From contig JALHTN010000597.1 in assembly GCA_022865865.1 (NCBI GenBank), positions 1 to 18,308 on the forward strand: DNA of 18,308 nt. The letters are read 5' to 3'. Position numbers and translations under genes: made by a program. Under the pieces are notes generated by a model that was given only the letters and a program-made list of their open reading frames with translations, ran no database searches and had not been told where the DNA came from. The DNA comes from Anaerolineales bacterium. Lineage in GTDB: Bacteria > Chloroflexota > Anaerolineae > Anaerolineales > UBA4823. Shown one piece after another: positions 6,451-14,294 of this stretch (its first letter is position 1; each line of letters begins with the position of its first letter).

Positions 6451-7347
6451 ATGACGATTCTACATGGGATATTTGCAGCCTCAATTACACCATTAAATGG
6501 TGATTTTTTCCCTGATCTGGAAGCCATACCTGGTTATTTAGATTTCTTAGCTCAAAGGGGCTGTCATGGTGCATTGCTCTTAGGCACTACCGGTGAAGGA
6601 CCCTCATTTAGTTTCGAACAGCGGATCGCAATTTTCCAAGCGGCGATAAAAGTTCGTGAGGAATGGCCTGATTTTAGATTATTAGCGGGAACTGGTACTC
6701 CAAGTTTGGATGAGACCGTGAAATTAACCCGACTTGCATTCGATCTTGGTATGGATGGAACAGTTGTATTACCCCCATATTACTTCCGCAACTCTGGAGA
6801 TCCTGGTCTTCTCTCTTGGTTTCTCAATGTAATTGAACGGTCTGTACCTGATGATGGGAAATTCCTTGCATATCACATTCCAGCAGTAACAGGGGTTCCC
6901 TTATCCATAGACTTGCTATCTCAGCTGTATGATGCAGCTCCGAACAAATTTTCAGGTTTAAAAGATTCATCAGGTGACTCACTTTATGCGAAACAATTGG
7001 GTGAACGATTCGGGAGTGATCTGTGCGTATTTACCGGAAATGATCGCCTGTTCTCAACTGCGTTAAATTTTCGTGCCTCCGGCTGCATAACTGCATTGGC
7101 GAATTTGATCTCTCCTGAATTACGCTCTGTTTGGGATGCGTTCGAATCAAATAAATCTACGGTATTGGTCCAAAGTCAGATCGATCACATTCGGGAAATA
7201 TGTGAATCATTTCCACCTTTTCCCCCATTAATAAAGTATCTGCTGAACCATTTCTTTGATTTTCCTCGTTGGCCAGTTTGCCCACCTTTAGAAAATCTGC
7301 CACAGGATTTCGAGGATCAGGTATCCACAATGATAAATTTAGCGTAA
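6451..7347 (+). CDS. dihydrodipicolinate synthase/N-acetylneuraminate lyase family aldolase (not clearly DapA)
   Basis: A 298-residue class I aldolase of the DapA/NAL superfamily, normal in length. Seen in the sequence: GTTGEG at 45-50, Tyr141 in YHIPAVTG, and the Schiff-base Lys171 in SGLKDSSGD. These enzymes condense or cleave 2-oxo acids such as pyruvate with an aldehyde. True DapA enzymes carry Arg two residues before the Gly of YNVPxRTG to bind the substrate carboxylate; this protein has Val there, so lysine biosynthesis is less likely than cleavage of a 2-keto acid sugar derivative or a similar compound. The gene is divergent from the sugar-type binding protein, which fits a sugar-acid catabolic role but does not prove it. 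No clear ribosome binding site precedes the ATG. The next gene follows by 41 bp in the same direction. Confidence 0.85.
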   Translation: MTILHGIFAASITPLNGDFFPDLEAIPGYLDFLAQRGCHGALLLGTTGEGPSFSFEQRIAIFQAAIKVREEWPDFRLLAGTGTPSLDETVKLTRLAFDLGMDGTVVLPPYYFRNSGDPGLLSWFLNVIERSVPDDGKFLAYHIPAVTGVPLSIDLLSQLYDAAPNKFSGLKDSSGDSLYAKQLGERFGSDLCVFTGNDRLFSTALNFRASGCITALANLISPELRSVWDAFESNKSTVLVQSQIDHIREICESFPPFPPLIKYLLNHFFDFPRWPVCPPLENLPQDFEDQVSTMINLA

Positions 7348-7388
7348 AATTGCCTGAGTAATCAACCCAAAATACTTATTACACCATA

Positions 7389-9785
7389 ATGAATTCTCCT
7401 CAATCAGAACAAACTCCTCAGGAAAGCGAACAGAAGATATCTGCTCAACAATTATTCTTGATCGGCTTGTTGGGAGTCGTTTTCATCATTGTTTTGGTCA
7501 TCTCGATTTTAATACTCACCAGACCACAATCTACTGTCCAAGGAACCCCAATCGATCAACAAGAAATTGTATTCTCATCAGAAACGATCCCTTCTTTGAC
7601 CGCCACCCTCACCATTACACCAAGCCCTATTTTTACCTTCACGCCCAAACCAACCCGCACACCCACAATTGCGCCCACCTCCACTGCGTCACCTTCGCCA
7701 ACTTTGCTGCCTTCTCTGACACTGGCCTTTCCTAGCGAACACAATGACCAATATTACCTGGTCTTATGGACACCTGAGCTGGCAACCTCATTAATCGATC
7801 TCCTCGAAGTTTACCCGGAGACTCTTTCGAGCTTTGCGCGTGGGGCGGATAACCAAGGGTACTTCGATGCCTTTCAATATGCACTCTTTGCTCAACAGGA
7901 AGCCTTGCTCCAATTTCCAACCGCACCACAAGCAGACGACTGGTTGTGGCAGCTTGCCTATAATCTAGCTCGAACTAGCGATCCAAGCGCGGGTGATGTT
8001 TACGCCAGTATCATCACCCAGGAATTAAACCGCGGCAATACAACTTTAGATGATTTGTACACTTGGGGGTGGAAACAATCTCCACAAATTTTGATCGAGA
8101 GCTTTCCCTTGGATTCAGAGGACGTAAACCTCGGCAGCAGCTTAATTAAAGTAACCGCGGGTGATAATGGAAGCAGCTACTTCTGGTTAATTGAAGAAGT
8201 AAATGGTTATTCTTCATATTCTTTGACAAGTGGTTTTGATTTTATTAAACCCAACCAGATTGAAAATTTTATGGTTGATTTTTTAGGCACAAACAACAAA
8301 GTTGTAGGTATTTTCCAATCACAAGTGTATGACTCACTGCACTACATCATTCCGAGAGTTTTCAGTTTGCTTCAACAACCTCCAGAGGAGCTAACCTTTG
8401 CACTTTTCTCTCCACCTGCGATTGGACCTGATTTCACCAATACTTGGCAACCGATTGAAACAAAAAACGCAATTGGAGATCTAAAATTTTCAGATGTGGT
8501 ATTTCCAGCATGTCCTGTAACTGTCGAACACCCCTACAAATGGAACGGGTTGGAATTCACCTTTATTGAAGATACTTACCAAATTAATCCAGACTCCGAA
8601 TTATTGAGTTATTGCGAAATGGTGGTTAACCACTCAGCGAATGTTTGGGGTTTGGAACCGACGATTCAGCTGATGGAAACCCTGCTTCCCGTATGGCCAC
8701 CAGAAATCACCACCACTGGAAAAGATTATCCAGACGATGCTTTGGATGAATGGCGATATCGGTTGAGTATTTATCATGCTTTGCTTGCCAACCAGGATCA
8801 AGCGGTTGATTATGCTCAATTGATCCTGGATGATCCTGCCTCACCGGATAGCAGATGGATTGCACCAGCTGCAGAATTCCTGGCAATATATCAAATCCAA
8901 AGAGATATCTACCGGGCGTGCCTTCAAGCACAATATTGCGATCCTCGTCTCGCATTTCAAAGCCTGATGGCAACTATTACCACACAAGAATACCCTGACT
9001 TGATCAATACAATTGAACAAGCGGGTGTAACTGTGCGGTCGAATGGATTTTTTGATTTCGAAAATGACGGTGAATCAGAGCAATGGGTAGTTATTCGCCA
9101 CCATACTGGTTCACCACTTGAATTTTGGATCATCTCCCCCAATGAATCTCACCTTCAAACAGTCTTTGTTTCCACGCTTGAGACCGATAATCCTAGATTG
9201 TCATATCTTGAACCGATATCCGAACCACCCATTGTGCAGATCGATCCCGACATAACATTCCACTACATTAAGCTGGATCCTGAAGAGGAACCAGTCATCG
9301 TATTGGTTGAACCGGAGGTCATATTCTCCTCTGATCGGACAGAGATGGATTTGGATAACCTTGAAGAGATTTTACTGACGGGTGGAGATCCAGCATTTGT
9401 CCAGGAAGAATTGATTGTACTGAGTAAATCACCACATTTCACCTGCTCGTACTTACTTTGTCCTCGTTTTCTATATCTGCTTGGTTTAGCTAGTGAACTT
9501 GCAAATGATGAGCTATCTGCAGTGGCTGCATATTTAGACCTGTGGCGCCAATATCCTGCTCATCCTTATACAATCATGGCGCGCTTTAAGTTGGGATCAA
9601 CATATAATCCAACGCCGACTGTTTTACCAACAATTTCTAATACCCCAACCCATACTCCTGACGGGTTGGCAACCCCCACGCCTGGCAATACGGAAACTCC
9701 AGAGGCTTATCCTCCTCCTGGCTATCCAGAACCTGGTATTACACCAACCAGCACCACTCCAGGTTTTCCATATCCAACTCCCTAA
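7389..9785 (+). CDS. large membrane-anchored exported protein of unknown function with Pro/Thr linkers at both ends
   Basis: I do not recognise this 798-residue protein. Residues 1-20 are polar, 21-44 form a single membrane helix, and 68-110 are a Thr/Pro spacer (TPSPIFTFTPKPTRTP), so the remainder should be outside the cell. The middle is rich in aromatic and acidic residues with helical repeats (LYTWGWKQSP, ALLANQDQAVDYAQLILDD). A DFENDGESE stretch near residue 555-565 resembles the acidic loop of FG-GAP-like or other calcium-binding repeats. A TPR-like repeat (LASELANDELSAVAAYLDLWRQYP) lies near 700-725, followed by a Pro/Thr/Gly tail (about 738-798) ending in PGFPYPTP. There are four Cys in the C-terminal half. 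It follows the aldolase gene by 41 bp and precedes lipM, but neither suggests its function. No clear ribosome binding site is seen. Envelope or S-layer-like tasks are possible. Confidence 0.8.
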   Translation: MNSPQSEQTPQESEQKISAQQLFLIGLLGVVFIIVLVISILILTRPQSTVQGTPIDQQEIVFSSETIPSLTATLTITPSPIFTFTPKPTRTPTIAPTSTASPSPTLLPSLTLAFPSEHNDQYYLVLWTPELATSLIDLLEVYPETLSSFARGADNQGYFDAFQYALFAQQEALLQFPTAPQADDWLWQLAYNLARTSDPSAGDVYASIITQELNRGNTTLDDLYTWGWKQSPQILIESFPLDSEDVNLGSSLIKVTAGDNGSSYFWLIEEVNGYSSYSLTSGFDFIKPNQIENFMVDFLGTNNKVVGIFQSQVYDSLHYIIPRVFSLLQQPPEELTFALFSPPAIGPDFTNTWQPIETKNAIGDLKFSDVVFPACPVTVEHPYKWNGLEFTFIEDTYQINPDSELLSYCEMVVNHSANVWGLEPTIQLMETLLPVWPPEITTTGKDYPDDALDEWRYRLSIYHALLANQDQAVDYAQLILDDPASPDSRWIAPAAEFLAIYQIQRDIYRACLQAQYCDPRLAFQSLMATITTQEYPDLINTIEQAGVTVRSNGFFDFENDGESEQWVVIRHHTGSPLEFWIISPNESHLQTVFVSTLETDNPRLSYLEPISEPPIVQIDPDITFHYIKLDPEEEPVIVLVEPEVIFSSDRTEMDLDNLEEILLTGGDPAFVQEELIVLSKSPHFTCSYLLCPRFLYLLGLASELANDELSAVAAYLDLWRQYPAHPYTIMARFKLGSTYNPTPTVLPTISNTPTHTPDGLATPTPGNTETPEAYPPPGYPEPGITPTSTTPGFPYPTP

Positions 9786-9837
9786 TTTCTTTCTATAATC
9801 TTCCGAATAATCACTTTCATGCGGAGAGAGCTAACCA

Positions 9838-10668
9838 ATGACAACACCTCCAACTAAGTGGAGATTATTACGCACCCCACCTGCGCAGGGTGCCTGGAAT
9901 ATGGCGGTTGATGAAGCGATATTGGAATTTACTGGAATAGGCGCTGTCCCGCCTACTTTGAGATTATACGGTTGGTCTCCCCCCTGCTTATCCATCGGCT
10001 ATGCGCAACCAATCGGCGATGTTTTCCTGTTGGGATTGGAGCAGCGAGGTTGGGATATTGTACGCCGTCCAACAGGGGGCAGAGCAATCCTCCATACCGA
10101 TGAATTAACATACAGCATCTCTGGGAGCAATAACGAACCAAAATTAACAGGCAGCGTATTAGAAAGTTACCAGCAGTTGTCTCTAGCACTGTTGGAGGCC
10201 TTACGCCTCCTCGGTATAGAAGCTGACATTCCAAAAGAATCTGCTCGGTTAGATTCCAAAACCAAACAGAATCCAGTCTGCTTTGAAGTGCCATCAAATT
10301 ACGAGATCACTGTTGGGGGAAGGAAATTGATCGGAAGCGCACAGGCGCGCAGGAAATCTGGCGTGCTTCAACATGGATCATTACCCATATCTGGTGATTT
10401 AACCAGAATTATTGATATCCTCCATTATTCAACAGAGGCAAAAAAGCATAATGCCAGGAATGGTTTGCTGGAACACGCCACAACGGTTGAACGGGTGCTC
10501 GGATATTTAGGGGATTGGTGGATCACCTCTTATGCATTCGAAACAGCTTTTCAGAAAATCTTGAATATCGATCTCCAGTCCATGGAACTTTCACCTGCTG
10601 AAGGACGCAGAGCAGTAGAACTCTACAAAGAGAAGTACAATCATCCTGGATGGATCAATAAAAGATAA
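9838..10668 (+). CDS. lipM: LipM-like octanoyl-ACP:protein octanoyltransferase / lipoate ligase family
   Basis: A 276-residue member of the biotin/lipoate ligase fold. Motifs are LRLYGWSPPCLSIGYAQ (41-57), RRPTGGRAILH (76-86), and CFEVPSNYEI (148-157) followed by GGRKLIGSAQAR and LQHGSLP. LipM of Bacillus subtilis uses an acyl-enzyme Cys in the equivalent CF-x-x-PS-x-YE motif, so Cys148 is the probable acyl carrier and Lys163 the conserved Lys. The enzyme would move octanoate from acyl carrier protein to GcvH or another lipoyl domain, after which LipA inserts sulfur. A free-lipoate ligase function cannot be excluded by sequence alone, but a Cys in this place favours LipM. GGAGAG lies about 9 nt before the ATG. 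No lipA or lipoylated-complex gene is next to it in this window. Confidence 0.85.
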   Translation: MTTPPTKWRLLRTPPAQGAWNMAVDEAILEFTGIGAVPPTLRLYGWSPPCLSIGYAQPIGDVFLLGLEQRGWDIVRRPTGGRAILHTDELTYSISGSNNEPKLTGSVLESYQQLSLALLEALRLLGIEADIPKESARLDSKTKQNPVCFEVPSNYEITVGGRKLIGSAQARRKSGVLQHGSLPISGDLTRIIDILHYSTEAKKHNARNGLLEHATTVERVLGYLGDWWITSYAFETAFQKILNIDLQSMELSPAEGRRAVELYKEKYNHPGWINKR

Positions 10669-10816
10669 TATTCATTGGCACTTTTTACCATTCTTTCAAT
10701 CTCTTTGCTGCTATATATATTACAGATTTAAATATGATCATAAAGGTTTTATAAGGATCTTAGTCTCGGATATGGAAAAATCAATCTACCGTCGACTAAA
10801 CCAACAAGAGCGGTAT

Positions 10817-11101
10817 ATGAGCATCGGATTGCTGACACTTAATTTACTTTTACCGGGTTGTACGTCTCTAAAGGAGAAAAGACGGCGATTAAAACCGCTT
10901 TTGCATAGAATGCACCGAGAGTTCAACATTTCTGTAGCTGAGATTGATTACCAGGACAGATGGCAAGAAGCTCTGATAGCCTGCACATTGATTAGCAACG
11001 ACAATGGGCATACTCAGCGTTCCCTGCGAAAAGTCATCCGCTGGATAGAAAAATCTTGGCCAGATGTGACCCTCATGGATGACCAATTAGAGATTATCTG
11101 A
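10817..11101 (+). CDS. DUF503 (YlxP-like) family protein
   Basis: A 94-residue protein matching the DUF503/YlxP family: it begins SIGLLTLNLLLPGCTSLKEK, with the family's conserved SLKEKR segment followed by RLKPLLHRM, then VAEIDYQDRWQEALIACTLIS and a closing amphipathic helix. Its length (about 94) equals the family norm when the ATG at 10817 is used; an ATG 45 bp upstream would add 15 residues that do not look like family members, and its nearest AAGGA is about 14 nt away. In many bacteria YlxP-like genes sit in the nusA-infB-rbfA region and are thought to act with ribosome maturation; here the gene stands alone between lipM and a CstA-like carrier. The role is inferred only from the family. 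Confidence 0.82.
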   Translation: MSIGLLTLNLLLPGCTSLKEKRRRLKPLLHRMHREFNISVAEIDYQDRWQEALIACTLISNDNGHTQRSLRKVIRWIEKSWPDVTLMDDQLEII

Positions 11102-11121
11102 TATCCGTTTGTGGAGATATC

Positions 11122-12876
11122 ATGGGATTAGCAGTCCTTTTCATTACATTCCTTATTTTATTGCTCAGTTATAGGTTGTATGTTTCACCAAAAGTGAACC
11201 AGAATATCAACCCCAGCTGGAAACGATCCACACCAGCCCGACGTTACATGGACGGGATTAATTTCTTTCCAACTCGAATAAATGTTTTGACTGGCTTCCA
11301 ATTTAGATCCATTTCACTGGATGTGATCATCAGCCCAATTATCGCCGTGCAGTTCGGTTGGTTGCCAGCAATTCTCTGGCTCCTTTTTGGAGTAATTTTC
11401 TTTGGTTGGGTTCAGGATTACCTAGCAACCATTATTTCGGTTCGCTCCACGGGTAGTTCGATCAGTCAATTGGTTGGTTCATATTTCAATTCAAAATCTC
11501 GCACGGTGATCCTTGTTTTTCTGCTGTGTTATCTCCTGATTATCATCAGTCAATTCGGTCTGCTTCTGGCCACTTTGATGAGCCGTGAGGATATGCCTTT
11601 CGCTATAATTTTCCTGGTATTCGCTGGATTCTTTGCAGGATTTCTGATCTATCGGACGCGCATCAATTTAGCCATAGCATCATTGCTTTCAATTCTGATC
11701 GCGGTGCTCGGAATTTGGATAAGCTCCACCAACCTTTTCCATAATTGGGTCGGTTTTATCAATCAACGCATTGCTGAGCTAGGTCAATTAAGCACGTCTG
11801 CATCAACTCTTGAAGATTTTTCTTGGCAGTCTCTAATTTGGATCTTGATTATATTTGCCATTTGTTATCTGGCTGCCATCCTTCCCACATGGCGTTTTGC
11901 TGTACCGTTCAATTATGTTTCTGCCTGGATAGTAATATTTGGCTTTGGTCTGGCAGTGATCGGTTTATTCTTGGGGACACTCAATGGCTCCATTAATGCT
12001 GCCTTTGAGATTCCACCAATAGTCACTACCAACCACTCACAGATTGGCCCCATATGGCCAATTTTATTTGTCACCCTTTCCAGTGGAGCAGTTTCTGGTT
12101 GGCACTCCCTGGTATCCTCTTACACCACGTCTCATCAGGTTGAGAAAGAACCCTTAGTAAAACCAGTAACCACAAAAGCAATCTATGGAGAAACCATGAT
12201 TGTCGCAATTGTGATCATTTTTGCGGCCACTTTTGGTGTCTCATCTGGAACTTTTAATCTTGACCAGAATTTTGCTCTCACATCAGGTCCCGCCACTGTT
12301 TTCGCAGTAGGAATGGCAAAAACCTGGAATGCGGTCGGGATTTCAGAAGCTATTGGTAGTTCATTCAGCGCGTATTTACTTACTATGATGAGTATATCCG
12401 TACTGCACTTGGTAATACGCTATGCACGTATCATACAGAGTGAACTGATCGGAGAACGATTTCCATTTTTCAAAAATCCAAGTATCAGCACTTTATTTAT
12501 AATTGCTGTCGCTTTATTAATGGTTGTGTTTGGATTGCGGCAATGGCTGTGGGTCCTATTTGCAGGAGCTAACCAGCTCTTGGCGTCACTGGTATTACTG
12601 CTGGCTTCTATTTGGCTTGTTAAACAAAGTAAATCATTCTGGTGGACATTTTGGCCTGCAATTTTCCTGTTCCTGACTGGATTAGCTGCTTTAATTTATA
12701 GTGCTTTCTACCAGGTCCTTCTTAAGCAATTAATCTCCAATCCAAATATCTCCATGGACCATATCATCGGAAGTGTGATTACCATCATATTTGCTTTGTT
12801 CTTTATTGGGGCAGGAACATACTTATTTTCCATTGGATTACGTGAGTTCAACCAGCTTCGGTCACGCCTCACATAA
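11122..12876 (+). CDS. divergent CstA-family membrane carrier
   Basis: A 584-residue, very hydrophobic protein with about 15 membrane segments. It matches the carbon starvation protein CstA family, which carries pyruvate or peptides: MDGINFFPT (43-51), AVQFGWLPAILWLLFG (75-90), VQDYLATIISVRSTGSSI (97-114), and later LFAGANQLLASLVLL near 510. In ordinary CstA the segment after the PT motif reads GHHFxxIAGAGPxxGP; here it is GFQFRSISLDVIISP (58-72), so the His pair and the Gly-Ala-Gly-Pro are lost. It also lacks the longer C-terminal part of the roughly 700-residue E. coli CstA. Transport substrate and function are therefore uncertain. GGAG lies 5 nt before the ATG. The gene starts 20 bp after the DUF503 stop, suggesting co-transcription. 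Confidence 0.83.
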   Translation: MGLAVLFITFLILLLSYRLYVSPKVNQNINPSWKRSTPARRYMDGINFFPTRINVLTGFQFRSISLDVIISPIIAVQFGWLPAILWLLFGVIFFGWVQDYLATIISVRSTGSSISQLVGSYFNSKSRTVILVFLLCYLLIIISQFGLLLATLMSREDMPFAIIFLVFAGFFAGFLIYRTRINLAIASLLSILIAVLGIWISSTNLFHNWVGFINQRIAELGQLSTSASTLEDFSWQSLIWILIIFAICYLAAILPTWRFAVPFNYVSAWIVIFGFGLAVIGLFLGTLNGSINAAFEIPPIVTTNHSQIGPIWPILFVTLSSGAVSGWHSLVSSYTTSHQVEKEPLVKPVTTKAIYGETMIVAIVIIFAATFGVSSGTFNLDQNFALTSGPATVFAVGMAKTWNAVGISEAIGSSFSAYLLTMMSISVLHLVIRYARIIQSELIGERFPFFKNPSISTLFIIAVALLMVVFGLRQWLWVLFAGANQLLASLVLLLASIWLVKQSKSFWWTFWPAIFLFLTGLAALIYSAFYQVLLKQLISNPNISMDHIIGSVITIIFALFFIGAGTYLFSIGLREFNQLRSRLT

Positions 12877-12907
12877 TATCAAGGATCAACCGGCATTACT
12901 CATATAA

Positions 12908-12933
12908 AAACTTGTAATCATCCCATCAAGTTT
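12908..12933. repeat. small inverted repeat between the CstA-like and SDR genes
   Basis: AAACTTG (12908-12914) and CAAGTTT (12927-12933) form a 7-bp stem with a 12-nt loop in the 93-bp gap. No T-run follows, so I do not call it a terminator. It might be an operator or chance. Confidence 0.2.
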
Positions 12934-12969
12934 CAAGAAATTGTTGAGAACACTGACTAGGAGATTGTT

Positions 12970-13761
12970 ATGGATTTAGGATTGAAAGGAAAGCGGGCAC
13001 TCGTAACTGGATCAAGCCGGGGACTTGGATTTGCGACCGCACTTGAGTTGGCAAAGGAAGGTTGCGATATCTGCATTAACAGCAGGAATCTGGAAAAACT
13101 CGAAACTGCTGAGCAGAGAATAGCTGCTCAGGCAAATTCAAATGTTTATTCCATTTGCGCTGATATCGCTCAAATAGATTCAGCAGAAATGGTAGTTGCC
13201 GAAGCTGCTGAAAAGATGAATGGGCTTGATATCCTGGTTACAAATTCTGGCGGACCCCCTTCAGGATCCTTCGAGAGTTTTGATGACCAGGCTTGGCATG
13301 CGGCGATTGAATTGAATTTTCTAAGTCATATGAGATTAGTTCGAGCTGCGCTGCCTTTCCTGAGAAAGTCGGATGCGGCAAGTGTGCTCACTATAACCTC
13401 AATGTCGGTCAAACAACCTGTCCCTAATCTGGTCCTTTCCAACAGCGTGCGCAGCGCGACCGTAGGCTTGACCAAAACCTTAGCCCTGGAGCTTGGGACT
13501 CAGGGTATCCGGTTCAATTCAATATTACCTGGCTGGACCGAGACTGAGCGAGTTCAGGAGCTAATGGCTTTCAGGGCAAAAACCAACCAAACTACCATCG
13601 AGGAAGAGATTGCCAAACAATCCTTGGACAGTCCATTTAATCGTCTTGCCACCCCTCAAGAATTCGCTAATGTGGCAGTATTTCTCGTTTCTCCTGCCGC
13701 GGCCTATGTTACAGGTTCAATGTTGGTCGTTGATGGTGGCATGTATAAAGCAACCTATTAA
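12970..13761 (+). CDS. SDR-family protein lacking the catalytic Tyr and Lys (BKR-like)
   Basis: A 263-residue Rossmann-fold protein of the short-chain dehydrogenase/reductase family. The cofactor motif TGSSRGLG (13-20) and NSGGP (92-96, in place of NAG) are present, as is Ser144 in ITSMSV. The expected Tyr-x-x-x-Lys pair is not: 13 and 17 residues after Ser144 come Ser157 and Arg161 in LVLSNSVRSATVGLTK. A known subgroup of beta-ketoacyl-ACP reductase-like SDRs shows this degenerate tetrad, with an LSNxxR motif at that site, so this is a family trait rather than a mutation in one gene. The C-terminus (VTGSMLVVDGGM) is normal. TAGGAG lies 6 nt before the ATG. Activity, if any, must use other residues, or the protein may bind nucleotide only. 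The annotation as a fatty acid reductase is unsafe. Confidence 0.87.
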   Translation: MDLGLKGKRALVTGSSRGLGFATALELAKEGCDICINSRNLEKLETAEQRIAAQANSNVYSICADIAQIDSAEMVVAEAAEKMNGLDILVTNSGGPPSGSFESFDDQAWHAAIELNFLSHMRLVRAALPFLRKSDAASVLTITSMSVKQPVPNLVLSNSVRSATVGLTKTLALELGTQGIRFNSILPGWTETERVQELMAFRAKTNQTTIEEEIAKQSLDSPFNRLATPQEFANVAVFLVSPAAAYVTGSMLVVDGGMYKATY

Positions 13762-13850
13762 TAACGGGGATATTTTTGCTCTCCCAAATTGACTAATTTC
13801 GATAGCTCATCCAGAGTAAACTCGAATTTAATTGATTAATGTCAATCCCA

Positions 13851-13873
13851 GATTTGATCCAATCATTCAAATC
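13851..13873. repeat. inverted repeat in the convergent gap between the SDR gene and rsfS
   Basis: GATTTGA (13851-13857) and TCAAATC (13867-13873) form a perfect 7-bp stem with a 9-nt loop in the 165-bp gap between convergent genes. It could slow transcription from either side, but the stem is A/T-rich and no clear T-run follows, so calling it a terminator is weakly supported. Confidence 0.3.
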
Positions 13874-13926
13874 AAGTTTGCATCCCCCGAATAATCCTCA
13901 CATCAATTGTGGATTTAAGGGATTAG

Positions 13927-14271
13927 TTATTGCACATGGAGCAGCACTTTTCCTTCGCTCCACAATTCTTCCAGACGATAATAATCTCGTCTCTGGGGAG
14001 AAAAAATGTGCAAAATAATATCTCCACAGTCCACCAGCAGCCAACCATCCTCAGGCTGTCCTTCGACCCGAGGATTAATGTGGTAATCTTTTTTTATACT
14101 CTCTATCGCGGAATCAGCTAATCCTTGAATCATACGATTGCTGCTGCCTGAGCAAATCACAAAATAATCCGCGAAAATGGCAATATCCTGTAAATCTATG
14201 AGGATGATATTTTCCCCTTTCTTGTCCTCTAATGTGTGCACAATAGATCGAGCGATTTCTAATTTTTCCAG
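13927..14271 (-). CDS. rsfS: ribosomal silencing factor RsfS, apparent CTG start
   Basis: RsfS binds ribosomal protein uL14 and keeps the large subunit from joining the small one when nutrients are scarce. With the CTG at 14269-14271 the protein has 114 residues, the usual length, and begins MEKLEIARSIVHTLEDKKGENI, matching the family's first helix and its DKK motif. Family features follow: DIAIFADYFVICSGSS and GWLLVDCGDIILHIFSPQRRDYYRLEELW. The nearest ordinary start, GTG at 14239-14241, has no ribosome binding site and would remove most of the first helix. Between that GTG and an in-frame TGA at 14275-14277 the frame has no ATG, GTG or TTG. CTG is 6 nt after GAGG. The gene lies 23 bp after thpR, the last in the minus-strand run; nadD, a common neighbour of rsfS, is not here. 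Confidence 0.88.
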   Translation of the reverse strand: MEKLEIARSIVHTLEDKKGENIILIDLQDIAIFADYFVICSGSSNRMIQGLADSAIESIKKDYHINPRVEGQPEDGWLLVDCGDIILHIFSPQRRDYYRLEELWSEGKVLLHVQ

Positions 14272-14277
14272 ATTTCA

Positions 14278-14281
14278 CCTC
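14278..14281 (-). promoter_or_regulatory. ribosome binding site that places the rsfS start at a CTG
   Basis: The minus strand reads GAGG (within GAGGTGA) 6 nt before CTG at 14269-14271. It is the only good ribosome binding site in the stretch between thpR and rsfS and so decides the start. Confidence 0.65.
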
Positions 14282-14294
14282 GTATTAAAAACGT

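Noticed and set aside
10772..10816. Upstream ATG extending the DUF503 gene by 15 residues
   Set aside because: Family members start at the inner ATG; the outer one has a poorly spaced ribosome binding site.
13880..13925. Imperfect hairpin near the 3' end of rsfS (AATC-CACA with TGTG-GATT arms)
   Set aside because: The stem has a two-base bulge and is not followed by a T-run on either strand, so it is not a credible terminator.
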